A stretch of 64,000 nt of DNA from Saccharopolyspora indica (GCF_027853965.1 NZ_JAQGLB010000005.1:310001-374000); one strand, 5' to 3'. Counted from the first letter of the stretch, positions 34,296-45,449 are shown. A program made the numbers and translations. The notes: generated by a model from the sequence alone, not told the origin.

Positions 34296-35447
34296 GTGCC
34301 TGATCTGTTGCAGGAGATCGACGAGTGGGGCCCGGAGAAGGTCGTGTGCGTCTCGGACGCGCGCACCGGGATGCGGGGCGTGCTGGTCATCGACAACACC
34401 GCCCGCGGCACCGGCAAGGGCGGCACCCGGATGAGCCCGACCGTCACCGTCGGCGAGATCGCCCGGCTGGCGCGGGTGATGACCTGGAAGTGGGCCGCGG
34501 TCGACCTGTTCCACGGCGGCGCCAAGGCGGGCATCTTCGCCGACCCCGCCTCCCCCGACAAGGAGCGGATCGTGCGCGCCTTCGCGCGACGGCTGGCCGA
34601 CCAGATCCCGGCCAGCTACGTCGCCGGGCTGGACATGGGCATGACCGAGCACGACGCGGCGATCATCCAGGACGAGCTCGGTGATCGCGGGGCGGCGGTC
34701 GGTGTGCCGGAGCCGTTGGGCGGTGTGCCCTACGACCAGCTCGGCGTGACCGGGCACGGGGTCGCCGAAGCCGTCGAGGCCGCGCTGGCGCACCAGGGCC
34801 GCGGCATCGCGGGCGCCCGGGTCGCGGTGCAGGGCTTCGGCGCGGTGGGGGCTGCGGCGGCCAGGCGGCTGCACGAGCTCGGCGCGCAGCTGGTCGCGCT
34901 GTCCACCATCGACGGTTCGGTGCACGAGCCGGACGGCCTCGACGTGCCCGAGTGGCTGGAGGCCCGCGCCGAGTTCGGTGACGCCTGCGTGGCCAAAGCC
35001 TCTGCGTCGCAGCGCGTTCCGCGCGGCGAGGAGCTGCTGGTGGACTGCGACGTGCTGATCCCGGCAGCAGGGCAGGACGTCATCGACGACGGCGTGGCAG
35101 CGAAGATCCGGGCCGGACTGGTCGTGGAGGGCGCGAACCTGCCCACCACGCCCGGAGCGCGGGTGCTGCTCGCCGAACGCGAGATCACCGTCGTGCCCGA
35201 CTTCATCGCCAACGCCGGCGGCGCGATCGCGGCCGGATTCGCCATGGACGCGCGGCACTCCCCCTTCCGCCCGGAGCCGACCGCGATCCTGGCCGAGGTC
35301 GCCGAGCGCACCCGCAACAACACCGTGCTCGTCCTCGACACCGCCGACCGCAGTGGAATGCTCCCGCACGAAGCCGCGCTGGATCTGGCCAAGCAGCGGG
35401 TCCGCACCGCGATGGAGCTGCGCGGGCGACTGCCCCGCCCCGCCTGA
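34296..35447 (+). CDS. Glu/Leu/Phe/Val dehydrogenase family protein (second copy)
   Basis: This 383-residue enzyme starts at a GTG with AAGGAG seven bases upstream; the in-frame ATG at 34215 has no such site. The substrate domain has GGTRMSPTVTVGEIARLARV and the catalytic-Lys block LFHGGAKAGIFADP, where most relatives have GGAKGG. The cofactor domain shows VAVQGFGAVGAAAARRLHEL and LVVEGANLPTTPGARVLL, followed by VPDFIANAGGAIAAGF. Reversible oxidative deamination of an amino acid is expected. Next to a 2-oxoacid dehydrogenase E1, it could supply the 2-oxo acid from a branched-chain or related amino acid. Distinct from the homologue at 11813-13006. Confidence 0.88.
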   Translation: MPDLLQEIDEWGPEKVVCVSDARTGMRGVLVIDNTARGTGKGGTRMSPTVTVGEIARLARVMTWKWAAVDLFHGGAKAGIFADPASPDKERIVRAFARRLADQIPASYVAGLDMGMTEHDAAIIQDELGDRGAAVGVPEPLGGVPYDQLGVTGHGVAEAVEAALAHQGRGIAGARVAVQGFGAVGAAAARRLHELGAQLVALSTIDGSVHEPDGLDVPEWLEARAEFGDACVAKASASQRVPRGEELLVDCDVLIPAAGQDVIDDGVAAKIRAGLVVEGANLPTTPGARVLLAEREITVVPDFIANAGGAIAAGFAMDARHSPFRPEPTAILAEVAERTRNNTVLVLDTADRSGMLPHEAALDLAKQRVRTAMELRGRLPRPA

Positions 35448-35451
35448 TGCT

Positions 35452-35534
35452 CCGGTTTCCGCAGGTCAACGGCCGTGAGCGTTTCGGGGCGCCATAGCAC
35501 CCCGAAACGCTCACGGGACCTGGCCGGGCTCCGG
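35452..35534. repeat. Dispersed palindromic element, copy E
   Basis: CCGTGAGCGTTTCGGGGCG (35473-35491) pairs with a near-perfect complement ending at 35516, around a CCATAG-type loop. The left flank CCGGTTTCCGCAGGTC and the right flank GACCTGGCCGGGCTCCGG form imperfect outer arms. It starts five bases after the dehydrogenase stop. Confidence 0.85.
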
Positions 35535-35599
35535 GTATTGCGCTGGGGCGCCCCGAAGGCCGAACGTTGCTTCGAACGTCGAGAGTTGAAGGGGCCGGC

Positions 35600-36541
35600 A
35601 TGCTGAACCCGATCCACTTGCGAACCCTCCAGGAATGCGTGCGCACCGGTTCGTTCGCCGAAGCAGGGCGTGCGCTCGGCTACACCGCCTCGGCGGTCTC
35701 CCAGCAGATGGTGCTGCTGGAGAGGGCGATCGGCTCCGCGCTGTTCGAACGCTCCGCCCGCAGCGCCCGCAGCACCGCGCTGGCCGTCCGGCTCGCCGAT
35801 CGCAGCCGGGACGCGCTCGGCGCGTTAGACGCGCTGGAGCGCGAGGTGCGCGCGATGGTCGCCGGTGAGGAGGGCAGCCTGCGGCTGGCCAGCTTCGCCA
35901 CCGCCAACGCCCGGGTGCTGCCGGACGTGCTGGCCGCGGTCATCGCGCAGCGCCCGAACGCCGAGGTACAGCTCGACGAGGGCGAGCCGGACGAGGTGCT
36001 CGGCGGCGTGCTGGACGGAACCCTGGACGCGGCGGTGGTCTTCGAGTACGACCTGGACCCGCGGCAGTGGCCGATCGACCTGTGCGTGGAGGAGCTGATG
36101 GCCGAACCGCTGCGGCTCGCGCTGCCCGAAACGCACCGGCTCGCCCGCGCCGCCGAGGTCGACCTGCGCGAACTCGCCGACGACGCCTGGATATGCACCC
36201 GGCAGGACACCGCGGGCGCCCGCTCGCTGGTTCGGCTGGCCGCCGCGGCCGGCTTCGTCCCGCGGATCACCTTCCGCAGCAACGACTACTCGGTGATCCG
36301 GGACCTGGTGGCCCGCGAGCTCGGGGTGGCCGTGCTGCCCGGTCTGGCGCTGCCGGACCAGGCGGTGCGGACCTGCCGCATCGCCGGCTGGCAGCCCTAC
36401 CGCCGGGTGAAAGCCCTGTACCGCAAGCAGAACACCAACCCGCTGCTGCCGATCGCCCTGGAGTGCCTGGCCAAGTACTGCGCCCAGGTCGCCAACGACT
36501 GGCACGCCGAACCGCACGACCACTGCACGGAGAACGCATGA
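35600..36541 (+). CDS. LysR-family transcriptional regulator
   Basis: This 313-residue regulator has an N-terminal winged helix (PIHLRTLQECVRTGSFAEAG, then RALGYTASAVSQQMVLLERA) followed by the linker helix. The periplasmic-binding-like effector domain starts at SLRLASFATANARVLPDVLA. The type lies close to actinobacterial LysR proteins that control amino-acid catabolism. The ATG follows AAGGGG. It is embedded between the amino-acid dehydrogenase and the E1 gene, on the same strand, so it probably controls the surrounding degradation genes in response to a keto acid or amino acid. No clear T-N11-A site was located. Confidence 0.92.
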   Translation: MLNPIHLRTLQECVRTGSFAEAGRALGYTASAVSQQMVLLERAIGSALFERSARSARSTALAVRLADRSRDALGALDALEREVRAMVAGEEGSLRLASFATANARVLPDVLAAVIAQRPNAEVQLDEGEPDEVLGGVLDGTLDAAVVFEYDLDPRQWPIDLCVEELMAEPLRLALPETHRLARAAEVDLRELADDAWICTRQDTAGARSLVRLAAAAGFVPRITFRSNDYSVIRDLVARELGVAVLPGLALPDQAVRTCRIAGWQPYRRVKALYRKQNTNPLLPIALECLAKYCAQVANDWHAEPHDHCTENA

Positions 36542-36676
36542 GCACCCCTGTGCCAACTCGAGTGCTGCTCAACCGCACCTCAGGGGAACGTGACGCAACC
36601 CAGCCACAAGAAGCCCCGAAAACGCAAGATCAATCCCGAACGCAGCCACCACTGAAAAACTCGGAGAGGCGGAACA

Positions 36677-38839
<2,163 letters not shown>

Positions 38840-38872
38840 GCCGGTCGTGAGCCCTGATCACGCGGCACGCGG

Positions 38873-39676
38873 TCAGGCCGGCACCTCGGTGATCATCAAG
38901 GTCTCGGCCTGGTGCTGGGTGAGGGCGAGCGTGCTCCCGTTGACGTGCAACGCGATCTCACGGCCGGAACGGACCTCGATCTCCACCCGGGTGCCGGGCA
39001 GCGCTCCCGCGTCGTGCAGCGCGCGGATGAAGGGCACGTCGTCCTGCACCCGCTCGCTGACCCGGCTGATGGCGACCTCGGTCCGGCCGGCCAACGCAGC
39101 CGCCGGCAGCACCTGCGACTCCACCGGGGCGACCGGCTCCACTTCGGGCGGCAGCAGCTCCTCCAGCCCGGGCAGCGGATTTCCGTGCGGGGAGAACCGG
39201 GGACGCCCGCAGAGCTCGAAGATGAGCTGCTCCACCCGGTCGGAGATCACGTGTTCCCACTGGCAGGCCTCGACGTGCACCTGGTACCACTCCAGGCCGA
39301 CGACCTGGTGCAGGAACGTCTCCAGCAACCGGTGCTTGCGCGCGACCCGGACGGCTTGCAGCCGCCCGGGCTCGGCGAGGTCGATGCGGCGGTCGGAGCG
39401 CAGCCGCACCAGCCCGCCGCGAGCCAGCCGCGCCACGGTTCCGCTGACCGTGGGCGCTCGGTGACCGAACCGGTCCACCAGCCGCGCCCGCAGCGGGATC
39501 ACGCCGTCCTCCTCCATCTCGAACAGCGCCTTCAGGTACATCTCCGTGGTGTCGATGAGTCTGTCGGTCACCTTCTCAGCGTGCTCCCTCAACCTGGGTT
39601 CGCGTCCAGCCGTCAGCGTGAACTCCCATGAGGCCAACGGCCTTCCGTCCTCCGCCAGGTCCGCGTCGGCCGCCAT
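38873..39676 (-). CDS. DtxR/IdeR-type iron-dependent repressor
   Basis: This 267-residue metalloregulator has a winged helix with TTEMYLKALFEMEEDGVIPL and HRAPTVSGTVARLARGGLV. Metal ligands match IdeR: Met46, Cys138, Glu141 and His142 for the primary site, and His115, Glu119 and His134 for the ancillary site (VHVEACQWEHVISDRVE). A C-terminal SH3-like domain completes it. All ligands being present argues for Fe(II) rather than Mn(II) sensing. The ATG at 39676 overlaps the methyltransferase stop (TGATG); a GTG at 39571 would give the usual 232 residues without the 35-residue N-terminal extension. It is the last gene of the ABC-ABC-methyltransferase operon, whose upstream region bears an iron box. 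That predicts autoregulation. Confidence 0.92.
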   Translation of the reverse strand: MAADADLAEDGRPLASWEFTLTAGREPRLREHAEKVTDRLIDTTEMYLKALFEMEEDGVIPLRARLVDRFGHRAPTVSGTVARLARGGLVRLRSDRRIDLAEPGRLQAVRVARKHRLLETFLHQVVGLEWYQVHVEACQWEHVISDRVEQLIFELCGRPRFSPHGNPLPGLEELLPPEVEPVAPVESQVLPAAALAGRTEVAISRVSERVQDDVPFIRALHDAGALPGTRVEIEVRSGREIALHVNGSTLALTQHQAETLMITEVPA

Positions 39677-40713
39677 CACGCCGGCGCCGTTTCGATGATC
39701 TGGTGCCCGGTCTCCGGCGGCAGCGGGATGATCTCGTCGATCACGAGGCCGGCGCGGGAGCAGAGCTGCTCGAAATCACCGCGGGTGCGTTCCCTCCCGC
39801 CGTAGAGGACGAGCATGTGCAGGTCGCGGAAGTAGAGCTCCTCGGAGACCTCGGCATCCACCATGTCGGGGAGGACCGGCTCCAGGATCAGCAGCCGGTT
39901 GCCGGGCGTCATCGCCTCCCGGCAACGCCGGAGGATCTGCACGGCCTGCTCGTCCTCCCAGTCGTGCACGATGCTCTTGAGCAGGTAGAGGTCCGATTCC
40001 CGCGGCACCGAGCGGAAGAAGTCACCGCTGACGACCTCGCAGCGGTCGGAAAGCCCAGCCTGCTGGACCACTTCGATCGCGCGCGGCACCACCCGCTCGT
40101 CGTCGAAGACGACACCGGTGAGTCCCGGGTGGCGGCGCAGCACCGCGGTGAGCAGCGTCCCGTTCCCGCCGCCGACGTCGGTCACCGAGGAGAACCGCCC
40201 GAAGTCGTAGTGCTCCGGCAAGGACGCGGCGACGCCCCGCGCGTACTCGCCCATCGCCGCGTCGTACACCGCCGACATCTCGGGCTCGTTCGCGAAGTAC
40301 TCGAAGACCGGCTGCCCGAAGACCTCGTCGAAGGCCGCCCGGCCGGTCCGGACGGAGGTTTCCAGCTGCAGCCAGGGTTTCTGCGTCACCGGAGCCGACA
40401 CCAACCGGACCGTCCCGTAGAGGGAATCCGGCGTTCCCCTGCGCAGCAGGCCACCGGTGGCGGTGAGTTCGAACTTGCCCGGTGCGAGCTCGGCGCACAG
40501 GCCCATCGCCGCCGCCGCCCGCAGCAGCCGGGCCAGGCGTTCGGCGGGAATCCCGTAGGCGACGGCCAGGTCCTCCACGTCCCGGGCCTGGTCGCCGATG
40601 GCATCGGCCAGGTCCAGCCTGGTGACGACCGAGAGCACCTGGGTGGCGGTCGCTCCGGAGAGCCACTGCATCAACCGGTGCGCGTCGCCGCGCGTGACGC
40701 TTGATTCCATCAT
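39676..40713 (-). CDS. SAM-dependent O-methyltransferase (COMT/hydroxyneurosporene type)
   Basis: This 345-residue class I methyltransferase has an N-terminal winged-helix dimerisation domain (LTATGGLLRRGTPDSLYGT). The SAM-binding motif is VTDVGGGNGTLLTAVLRRHP, followed by GDFFRSVPRESDLYLLKSIV and the catalytic HDW motif (IVHDWEDEQAV). GNRLLILEPVLPDM and HMLVLYGGRERTRGDFEQL end the fold. The ATG at 40713 has GGGAG eight bases upstream. It is third in the ABC-ABC-OMT-DtxR operon, so it probably methylates a catechol or phenol of an iron-related metabolite; that is inference. A broken homologue lies at 46852 and a His-less one at 49069. Confidence 0.9.
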   Translation of the reverse strand: MMESSVTRGDAHRLMQWLSGATATQVLSVVTRLDLADAIGDQARDVEDLAVAYGIPAERLARLLRAAAAMGLCAELAPGKFELTATGGLLRRGTPDSLYGTVRLVSAPVTQKPWLQLETSVRTGRAAFDEVFGQPVFEYFANEPEMSAVYDAAMGEYARGVAASLPEHYDFGRFSSVTDVGGGNGTLLTAVLRRHPGLTGVVFDDERVVPRAIEVVQQAGLSDRCEVVSGDFFRSVPRESDLYLLKSIVHDWEDEQAVQILRRCREAMTPGNRLLILEPVLPDMVDAEVSEELYFRDLHMLVLYGGRERTRGDFEQLCSRAGLVIDEIIPLPPETGHQIIETAPA

Positions 40714-40753
40714 GCTGTTCACTCCCAACGTCGGCAGCACGGTTCGTGCCGGT

Positions 40754-42499
40754 TCAGCTCGTGACGATGTGCCAGCTTCGGGTCTGCTCGTACTGGTCGT
40801 AGATGCGTGCGAAGAGCCCGCCGGTGCGGTGGAGTTCGGCGGGTGAACCGGTTTCGACGACGCGCCCGTCGTGGAGGGCGACGACGTTGTCGGCGGTGGC
40901 CAGCGTGGTCGGCCGGTGCGCGATGACGATCACAGTCCGCTCCGGGTCGCGGGTCAGGTGAGTGATGGCCTCGCTGACCGCGGCCTCGTTCTCCGGATCC
41001 AGCGCGGAGGCCGCTTCGTCGATGAGCACGATCCTGGCCTGCTTGAGCAGAGCGCGGGCGATGGAGACGCGCTGGCGCTCACCGCCGGAGAGCTGGGCGC
41101 CCCCTTCGCCGACACGGGTGTTCCACCCGTCGGGCAGGCGGTCGATGATCTCATCGACGCGGGCGGCCCGGGCCGCGGCCACGAGCTCCTCGTGGCTGGC
41201 GTCCGGCCGTGCCAGGCGGAGGTTGTCCTCGATCGTCGTGTCGAACAGGTACACGTCCTGGAACACGATGGCGATGTCGGACAGCAGGGTTTCGGGTTCG
41301 TAGTCTCGCACGTCGACGCCTCCGACTCGGATTCCGCCGGCGTCGACGTCGAAGAACCGGGCGATCAGGCGGGTGACGGTGGTCTTTCCCGAGCCGGAGG
41401 GACCGACCAGAGCGGTGGTGCTGCCCGCCGGGCAGTCGAACGACACTCCCGACAACGCAGGGTCCTCAGTCCCCTCCCCGTAGGAAAAGGTGACATCCCG
41501 GAATTCGATCGAGGAGTTCTCCATCCGCCGCACCGGCTTCGAACTGCGCGGGAGAGCAGGCACCCGCAGGATCGACTCCAGCCGGGTCACCGAGTTGTCC
41601 AGCGCGCGCAGCCCGCCGTTGAGCTCGATCAGGTGCCCCAGCGGCTCCAGGAAGCGGATCGCCAGCACCAGCAGCGCGACCGTGTCGGCGACGGCGTAGG
41701 TGCCGTCGAGCAGGAACACCCCGCCGAGCACGAGAACCGCGACGAAGCCGGCCATCACCACGCCGGTGTAGGACAGATCGGGCATCAGCGAGCGGCGCAG
41801 GCCTCGTCGGTAGATGATGCGGTGCTCGTCGAGCGCGGCGCGCAGGCGCACACTGCCGGTGGAACCCTGGCCCGCGGCGCGCAGCACCGGCTGCGCCTGG
41901 CCGATCTCCACCGCGCGACCGGCGATCTCGGTCGCGGCCTGCTCCAGCTCGACCTCCGCGATCGACGCGATCCGGCCGGAGCGCCGGAGCACGAGCAGCG
42001 CGATGGGCACGATCGCCAGGAACAGCAGGGCCATCCGCCAGTCCACCGCGAAGGTGACGGCGATGATGGTCACCGGAACGAGCGTGCAGGTGATGGCCGG
42101 AGCGCCGATCGCCACCGCGAGCCGCCCCACCGATCCGGCGGACGCGGTGACGATGCGCCCCAGCCGGGCCTTGCCGGTGCCGGTGAACCAGCCCAGCGGC
42201 AGGGTCGTGACGTGCCGCATCAGGTGGTGGCGCAGTTGCACGGTCAACTCCACGCTGGCGGCGAAGCCCACCGGGGTCGCGATCACCCGGAGCACGGCGT
42301 AGACGGCGAACCCGACCGCACCGGCCACCAGCCACGGCGTGGCGGCGTGGAAGTCCGGCTGCGGGCGCAGCAGCGCGCGCAGGATCGGCACCAGCGCGCC
42401 GAGCAGAAGTCCTTGCAAGACCGCGAAAGCGGCGTGCAGCAGGCCCAGCCGCACGAGCAGGCCGGGGTGCGGCCAGAGCCGGTAGAGGTGGCCGATCAT
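40754..42499 (-). CDS. ABC transporter half, membrane plus ATPase (IrtB/YbtQ-like)
   Basis: This 581-residue exporter-fold half-transporter has a six-helix membrane domain (residues about 1-310, RLGLLHAAFAVLQGLLLGAL at the first helix) and a C-terminal ATPase. The ATPase has Walker A TALVGPSGSGKTTV, signature LSGGERQRVSIARALL, Walker B ARIVLIDEAASALDPEN and the H-loop in VIVIAHRPTTL. It overlaps the upstream half by four bases (ATGA), so the two form a heterodimer. Homologous pairs (IrtAB, YbtPQ) import ferric siderophores despite the exporter fold. An iron box upstream and a DtxR gene in the operon support that reading; export of a metabolite remains possible. Confidence 0.9.
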   Translation of the reverse strand: MIGHLYRLWPHPGLLVRLGLLHAAFAVLQGLLLGALVPILRALLRPQPDFHAATPWLVAGAVGFAVYAVLRVIATPVGFAASVELTVQLRHHLMRHVTTLPLGWFTGTGKARLGRIVTASAGSVGRLAVAIGAPAITCTLVPVTIIAVTFAVDWRMALLFLAIVPIALLVLRRSGRIASIAEVELEQAATEIAGRAVEIGQAQPVLRAAGQGSTGSVRLRAALDEHRIIYRRGLRRSLMPDLSYTGVVMAGFVAVLVLGGVFLLDGTYAVADTVALLVLAIRFLEPLGHLIELNGGLRALDNSVTRLESILRVPALPRSSKPVRRMENSSIEFRDVTFSYGEGTEDPALSGVSFDCPAGSTTALVGPSGSGKTTVTRLIARFFDVDAGGIRVGGVDVRDYEPETLLSDIAIVFQDVYLFDTTIEDNLRLARPDASHEELVAAARAARVDEIIDRLPDGWNTRVGEGGAQLSGGERQRVSIARALLKQARIVLIDEAASALDPENEAAVSEAITHLTRDPERTVIVIAHRPTTLATADNVVALHDGRVVETGSPAELHRTGGLFARIYDQYEQTRSWHIVTS

Positions 42500-44313
42500 G
42501 CGTGTTCTCCGTTTCGCTGAGCCGCCCACAGCCGCGCGTAGAGACCGTTGCGGGCGAGCAGTTCGTGGTGGCGGCCGGACTCGACGAGCTGCCCGTGGTC
42601 GAGCACCAGGATCTGGTCGGCTTGCCGGATCGTGTGCAGCCGGTGCGCGATCACGATCACCGTCTTGCCCGCGACCAGTTCGGCCAGCGCGTCCTGCACC
42701 GCGGCCTCGTTGTCCGGGTCCAGCGCCGCGGTCGCCTCGTCGAGCACCACGATCGGCGCACCGGACAGGACCGCCCTGGCGATGGTCAGCCGTTGCAGCT
42801 CACCGCCCGACAGGCCGCCGCCGAGCGCGTCGAGGACGGTGCCGTAGCCGTCGGGCAGCTTCTCGATCACGTCGTGGACCTGGGCTGTGCGCGCTGCCTC
42901 GCGCACCTCCTCGTCGGTGGCCACCGGCCGTCCGATGCGGATGTTCTCCGCGACGGTGTCGCGCAGCAGCACGACGTCCTGGAACACCAGCGACATCGAC
43001 GCCAGCAGCGTCTCGCCGGGGATGTCGCGCACGTCGACCCCGCCGATGCGGATCGCGCCGCCCGTCACGTCGTAGAAGCGGGGCAGCAGACTGGCCAGCG
43101 TCGTCTTGCCCGCGCCGGAGGGACCGACCAGCGCGGTGACGGTGCCCGGTTCGCACACCGCGCTGATCCCGGCCAGCACCGGAGAAACCCCGTCGTAGGA
43201 GAAGCGCACGTCGTCCAGTTCGATGCGGTGCCCGACCGGCCGCTGCGGGTGCTCCGGTGCGGGCAGCGCCGCGCGCTCGAGCAGGTCTTCGACGTGCCCG
43301 GCGGCCATGCGCCCCTTGCGCAGGCCCTGCGCCCCCTGGACCGCGGGCGTGATCGACGTCGGCAGGCCGATGCCGATGATCAGGAACGGCAGCAGGTCCG
43401 GGACCGTCAGCCAGCCGGCGCCGACGAATCCCACCCCGGCAGCCAGGAGCACCGCGAGCATGGTCATCTCCGTGCCCGTCAGGTGGCAGATCGCCGAGCT
43501 GTAGCGGGTCTCCGACACCCAGGCGCGCATCGCGCCCGCGTAGTCGCGGACGGCGCGGGCGAAGCGCTCCAGGATCCGCCCGCCGGTGCCGAAGGTCTTG
43601 ACCACGGTGATCCCGTCGGCGTACTCGACGGCCGAAGTGCTGATCCGCTGTTCCGCCGCGATCAGCCGCGCGAGGTGCGAGGACATCGAGCGCATCGACA
43701 CCTGGTAGCTGACCAGCGTCGGGATCAGCACCGCCAGCGCCACCAGCGCCATTCGCCAGTCCACCAGCACCAGGTAGCCGAAGCCGACGACGACCGCGAC
43801 GGCGGCACCGATGATCTCCCCCATCGAGTGGGCGATCAGCTGGTGCATCTCCTCCAGGTCGTCGGTCATCACCTTCTTCACCGCACCGGAGCCGGTCGCG
43901 CGGAACCAGCCCAGCGGCAGCACGCCCAGGTGCCGCACGATCCGCACCCGGATGGCGTGCAGCGTCTCGGCGTCGGCGACGTGCCCCAGCCGCGAGGAGA
44001 GGAAGAGCAGCAGCAGCCGGAGCACCGCACCGGCCACGCCGATGCCGACCCACGTCCACACCGCGGGAATCACCGCGGCGGGACTCGGCGCACCGAGCGC
44101 GGTCCGCGCGATCTCGGCGACCGCCACGTAGGGAGCGAAGCCGGCCGCCGAGCCGAGCGCCGAGAGCACGGCGCAGCCGATCAGGTGGCCCCGCACCGGG
44201 CGCAGCATCCGGGCCAGCGGACCGGCGCGCACCAGGCGAGGCACGGTCCCGCCCGCCACTGCGCCGGGCGGGTTCGCCACGGTCGGTTTCGTGGATGTCT
44301 CCGTGCTAGTCAT
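42496..44313 (-). CDS. ABC transporter half, membrane plus ATPase (IrtA/YbtP-like)
   Basis: This 605-residue partner of the downstream half-transporter has an N-terminal tail of about 30 residues followed by six membrane helices (VRGHLIGCAVLSALGSAAGF in the first). The ATPase domain has Walker A TALVGPSGAGKTTLASLLPR, signature LSGGELQRLTIARAVL, Walker B APIVVLDEATAALDPDN and VIVIAHRLHTI. No extra siderophore-interacting FAD domain, as in mycobacterial IrtA, is present. It is the first gene of the operon. A CGGTCAGTC-type operator lies 31 bp upstream, and a paired operator plus iron box lies about 440 bp upstream. Confidence 0.9.
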   Translation of the reverse strand: MTSTETSTKPTVANPPGAVAGGTVPRLVRAGPLARMLRPVRGHLIGCAVLSALGSAAGFAPYVAVAEIARTALGAPSPAAVIPAVWTWVGIGVAGAVLRLLLLFLSSRLGHVADAETLHAIRVRIVRHLGVLPLGWFRATGSGAVKKVMTDDLEEMHQLIAHSMGEIIGAAVAVVVGFGYLVLVDWRMALVALAVLIPTLVSYQVSMRSMSSHLARLIAAEQRISTSAVEYADGITVVKTFGTGGRILERFARAVRDYAGAMRAWVSETRYSSAICHLTGTEMTMLAVLLAAGVGFVGAGWLTVPDLLPFLIIGIGLPTSITPAVQGAQGLRKGRMAAGHVEDLLERAALPAPEHPQRPVGHRIELDDVRFSYDGVSPVLAGISAVCEPGTVTALVGPSGAGKTTLASLLPRFYDVTGGAIRIGGVDVRDIPGETLLASMSLVFQDVVLLRDTVAENIRIGRPVATDEEVREAARTAQVHDVIEKLPDGYGTVLDALGGGLSGGELQRLTIARAVLSGAPIVVLDEATAALDPDNEAAVQDALAELVAGKTVIVIAHRLHTIRQADQILVLDHGQLVESGRHHELLARNGLYARLWAAQRNGEHA

Positions 44314-44343
44314 GAGCCTTCCTCGATTGCGATGAGCAGATCG

Positions 44344-44360
44344 ACTGACCGACAGTCAGT
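44344..44360. promoter_or_regulatory. TetR-type operator before the ABC operon
   Basis: ACTGACCGACAGTCAGT has six-base arms ACTGAC and GTCAGT around CGACA. Read on the reverse strand it contains CGGTCAGTC, shared with the sites at 44747, 45508 and (less perfectly) 48855. It lies 31 bp before the first ABC gene. Confidence 0.65.
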
Positions 44361-44746
44361 CACTAGTGGAGCTTAACCGGACCCGAACCGGAATGGCAAT
44401 CAGCCCGACGTTCGAGATCCGCACTCGACTTTCATCGGGATTCTTTCCAGCGCCGCCCTACCCGCGGCGAATATTCGCAGCAACCAGCGTCCGGACCTGC
44501 GGAGACACCCTACGGACGCATGCCGAATCGCCATCCGCGCATATCTTCACCGCCCATCCGGAAAAGCCCGTCCGAACGCACGAACAGACCCGCTCGACCA
44601 AGCAAAACGCGCCCGAACCCATTCGGTGGACAGAAACCGAAATCGCCACCCGGGAAAATCGCCAATGAATCGACCGAGCAGCCCACAACGCGAGTCGCCA
44701 CGACAGGCCACTCCGGGCGGCCGCAACCCAGGCACCTCCTCCCCAC
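44361..44746. other. Possible long 5' leader of the ABC operon, AT-richer than its surroundings
   Basis: No convincing gene. Open frames on both strands (for example 44366-44668 forward and 44458-44748 reverse) have no motif, no good ribosome binding site and atypical codon use. If the promoter is the TetR/iron-box pair at 44747-44787, this is an untranslated leader of about 430 bases and could hold an RNA regulator. Confidence 0.4.
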
Positions 44747-44763
44747 ACTGACCGACGGTCAGT
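44747..44763. promoter_or_regulatory. TetR-type operator adjoining the iron box
   Basis: ACTGACCGACGGTCAGT, same layout as the site at 44344 with one centre base changed. It ends five bases before the iron box, a spacing that suggests overlapping control of one promoter. Confidence 0.65.
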
Positions 44764-44768
44764 CGATC

Positions 44769-44787
44769 GTAGGGTAGGCTACCCTAA
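44769..44787. promoter_or_regulatory. Iron box (DtxR/IdeR site)
   Basis: GTAGGGTAGGCTACCCTAA matches 16 of 19 positions of the DtxR/IdeR consensus TTAGGTTAGGCTAACCTAA and is a near-perfect dyad. It lies between the ABC operon and the TetR gene, upstream of the operon that ends in the DtxR-type regulator. Confidence 0.75.
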
Positions 44788-44864
44788 TGCAATCCGCTCA
44801 CGCGAGCACCGCACCACGCGAAGACAGCATCGACGACAGCGCTTGCACCCCGAGCGCTCGGCGG

Positions 44865-45449
44865 TCAGCCGCCGGCGCCACCCACCAGCGCGCGGCAGAG
44901 CCTGCTGACCTCGGCGAGCATCCGCTCCCGCTGGTCAGGCGCGTGCACGATGTGATCGGCCACCCCGTGCATCGCGCAGTAGAGGACAACCGCAGTCGCG
45001 TGCGGATCCGGCGCGCCGACACCGGCCTCACCGATCAGCTCCGCCAGCGCGTCCACCGAGGGGTTGCTCGCCGACGGATCCGGCCGGGAGGCGTGGTGGA
45101 ACAGCACGTCGTGCAGCCGCACGTCGCGCAGGTACTCCTCGATCCCGACCTGCACCCACCGCTCGATCCGGTCGACGCCGACACCCTCGCGCGACTCATC
45201 GCGCTGCCGCAGCACGAACCGGTTCACGTACCGGTTCCGCAACGCGGTGACGAGCTCGTACTTGTTGCCGAAGTGCAGGTAGAAAGTGCCCTTGGCGACA
45301 CCGGCGGCGGTGGTGACGTCATCGACGGTCAGCGACTCGATGCCGCTCCGGAGCACGATCGACTCCGCCGCGTCGAGCAGTTCACTGCGCCGCTGCTCGC
45401 CCGGCTTCGTCCGCGCCACGTCGACCCCTCTCGCTCCGGCGGGCAGCAT
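44865..45449 (-). CDS. TetR-family regulator of the iron/methyltransferase cluster
   Basis: This 194-residue repressor starts at the ATG at 45449, eight bases after AGGGAGG; a GTG at 45473 is less suitable. The helix-turn-helix (SELLDAAESIVLRSGIESLT, then TTAAGVAKGTFYLHFGNKYE) is canonical. The C-terminal ligand domain (WVQVGIEEYLRDVRLHDVLF) is typical of actinobacterial efflux regulators. It is divergent from the YbtX-like MFS gene, with the perfect 19-bp operator between them. Copies of the operator core occur before the ABC operon and in the intergenic region upstream of the downstream methyltransferase-like gene, which defines a likely local regulon. Ligand unknown. Confidence 0.9.
   Translation of the reverse strand: MLPAGARGVDVARTKPGEQRRSELLDAAESIVLRSGIESLTVDDVTTAAGVAKGTFYLHFGNKYELVTALRNRYVNRFVLRQRDESREGVGVDRIERWVQVGIEEYLRDVRLHDVLFHHASRPDPSASNPSVDALAELIGEAGVGAPDPHATAVVLYCAMHGVADHIVHAPDQRERMLAEVSRLCRALVGGAGG

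Noticed and set aside
44366-44668. 100-codon forward frame upstream of the ABC operon
   Set aside because: Codon use is unlike that of the real genes, no motif, no ribosome binding site, and competing frames on the other strand over the same DNA.
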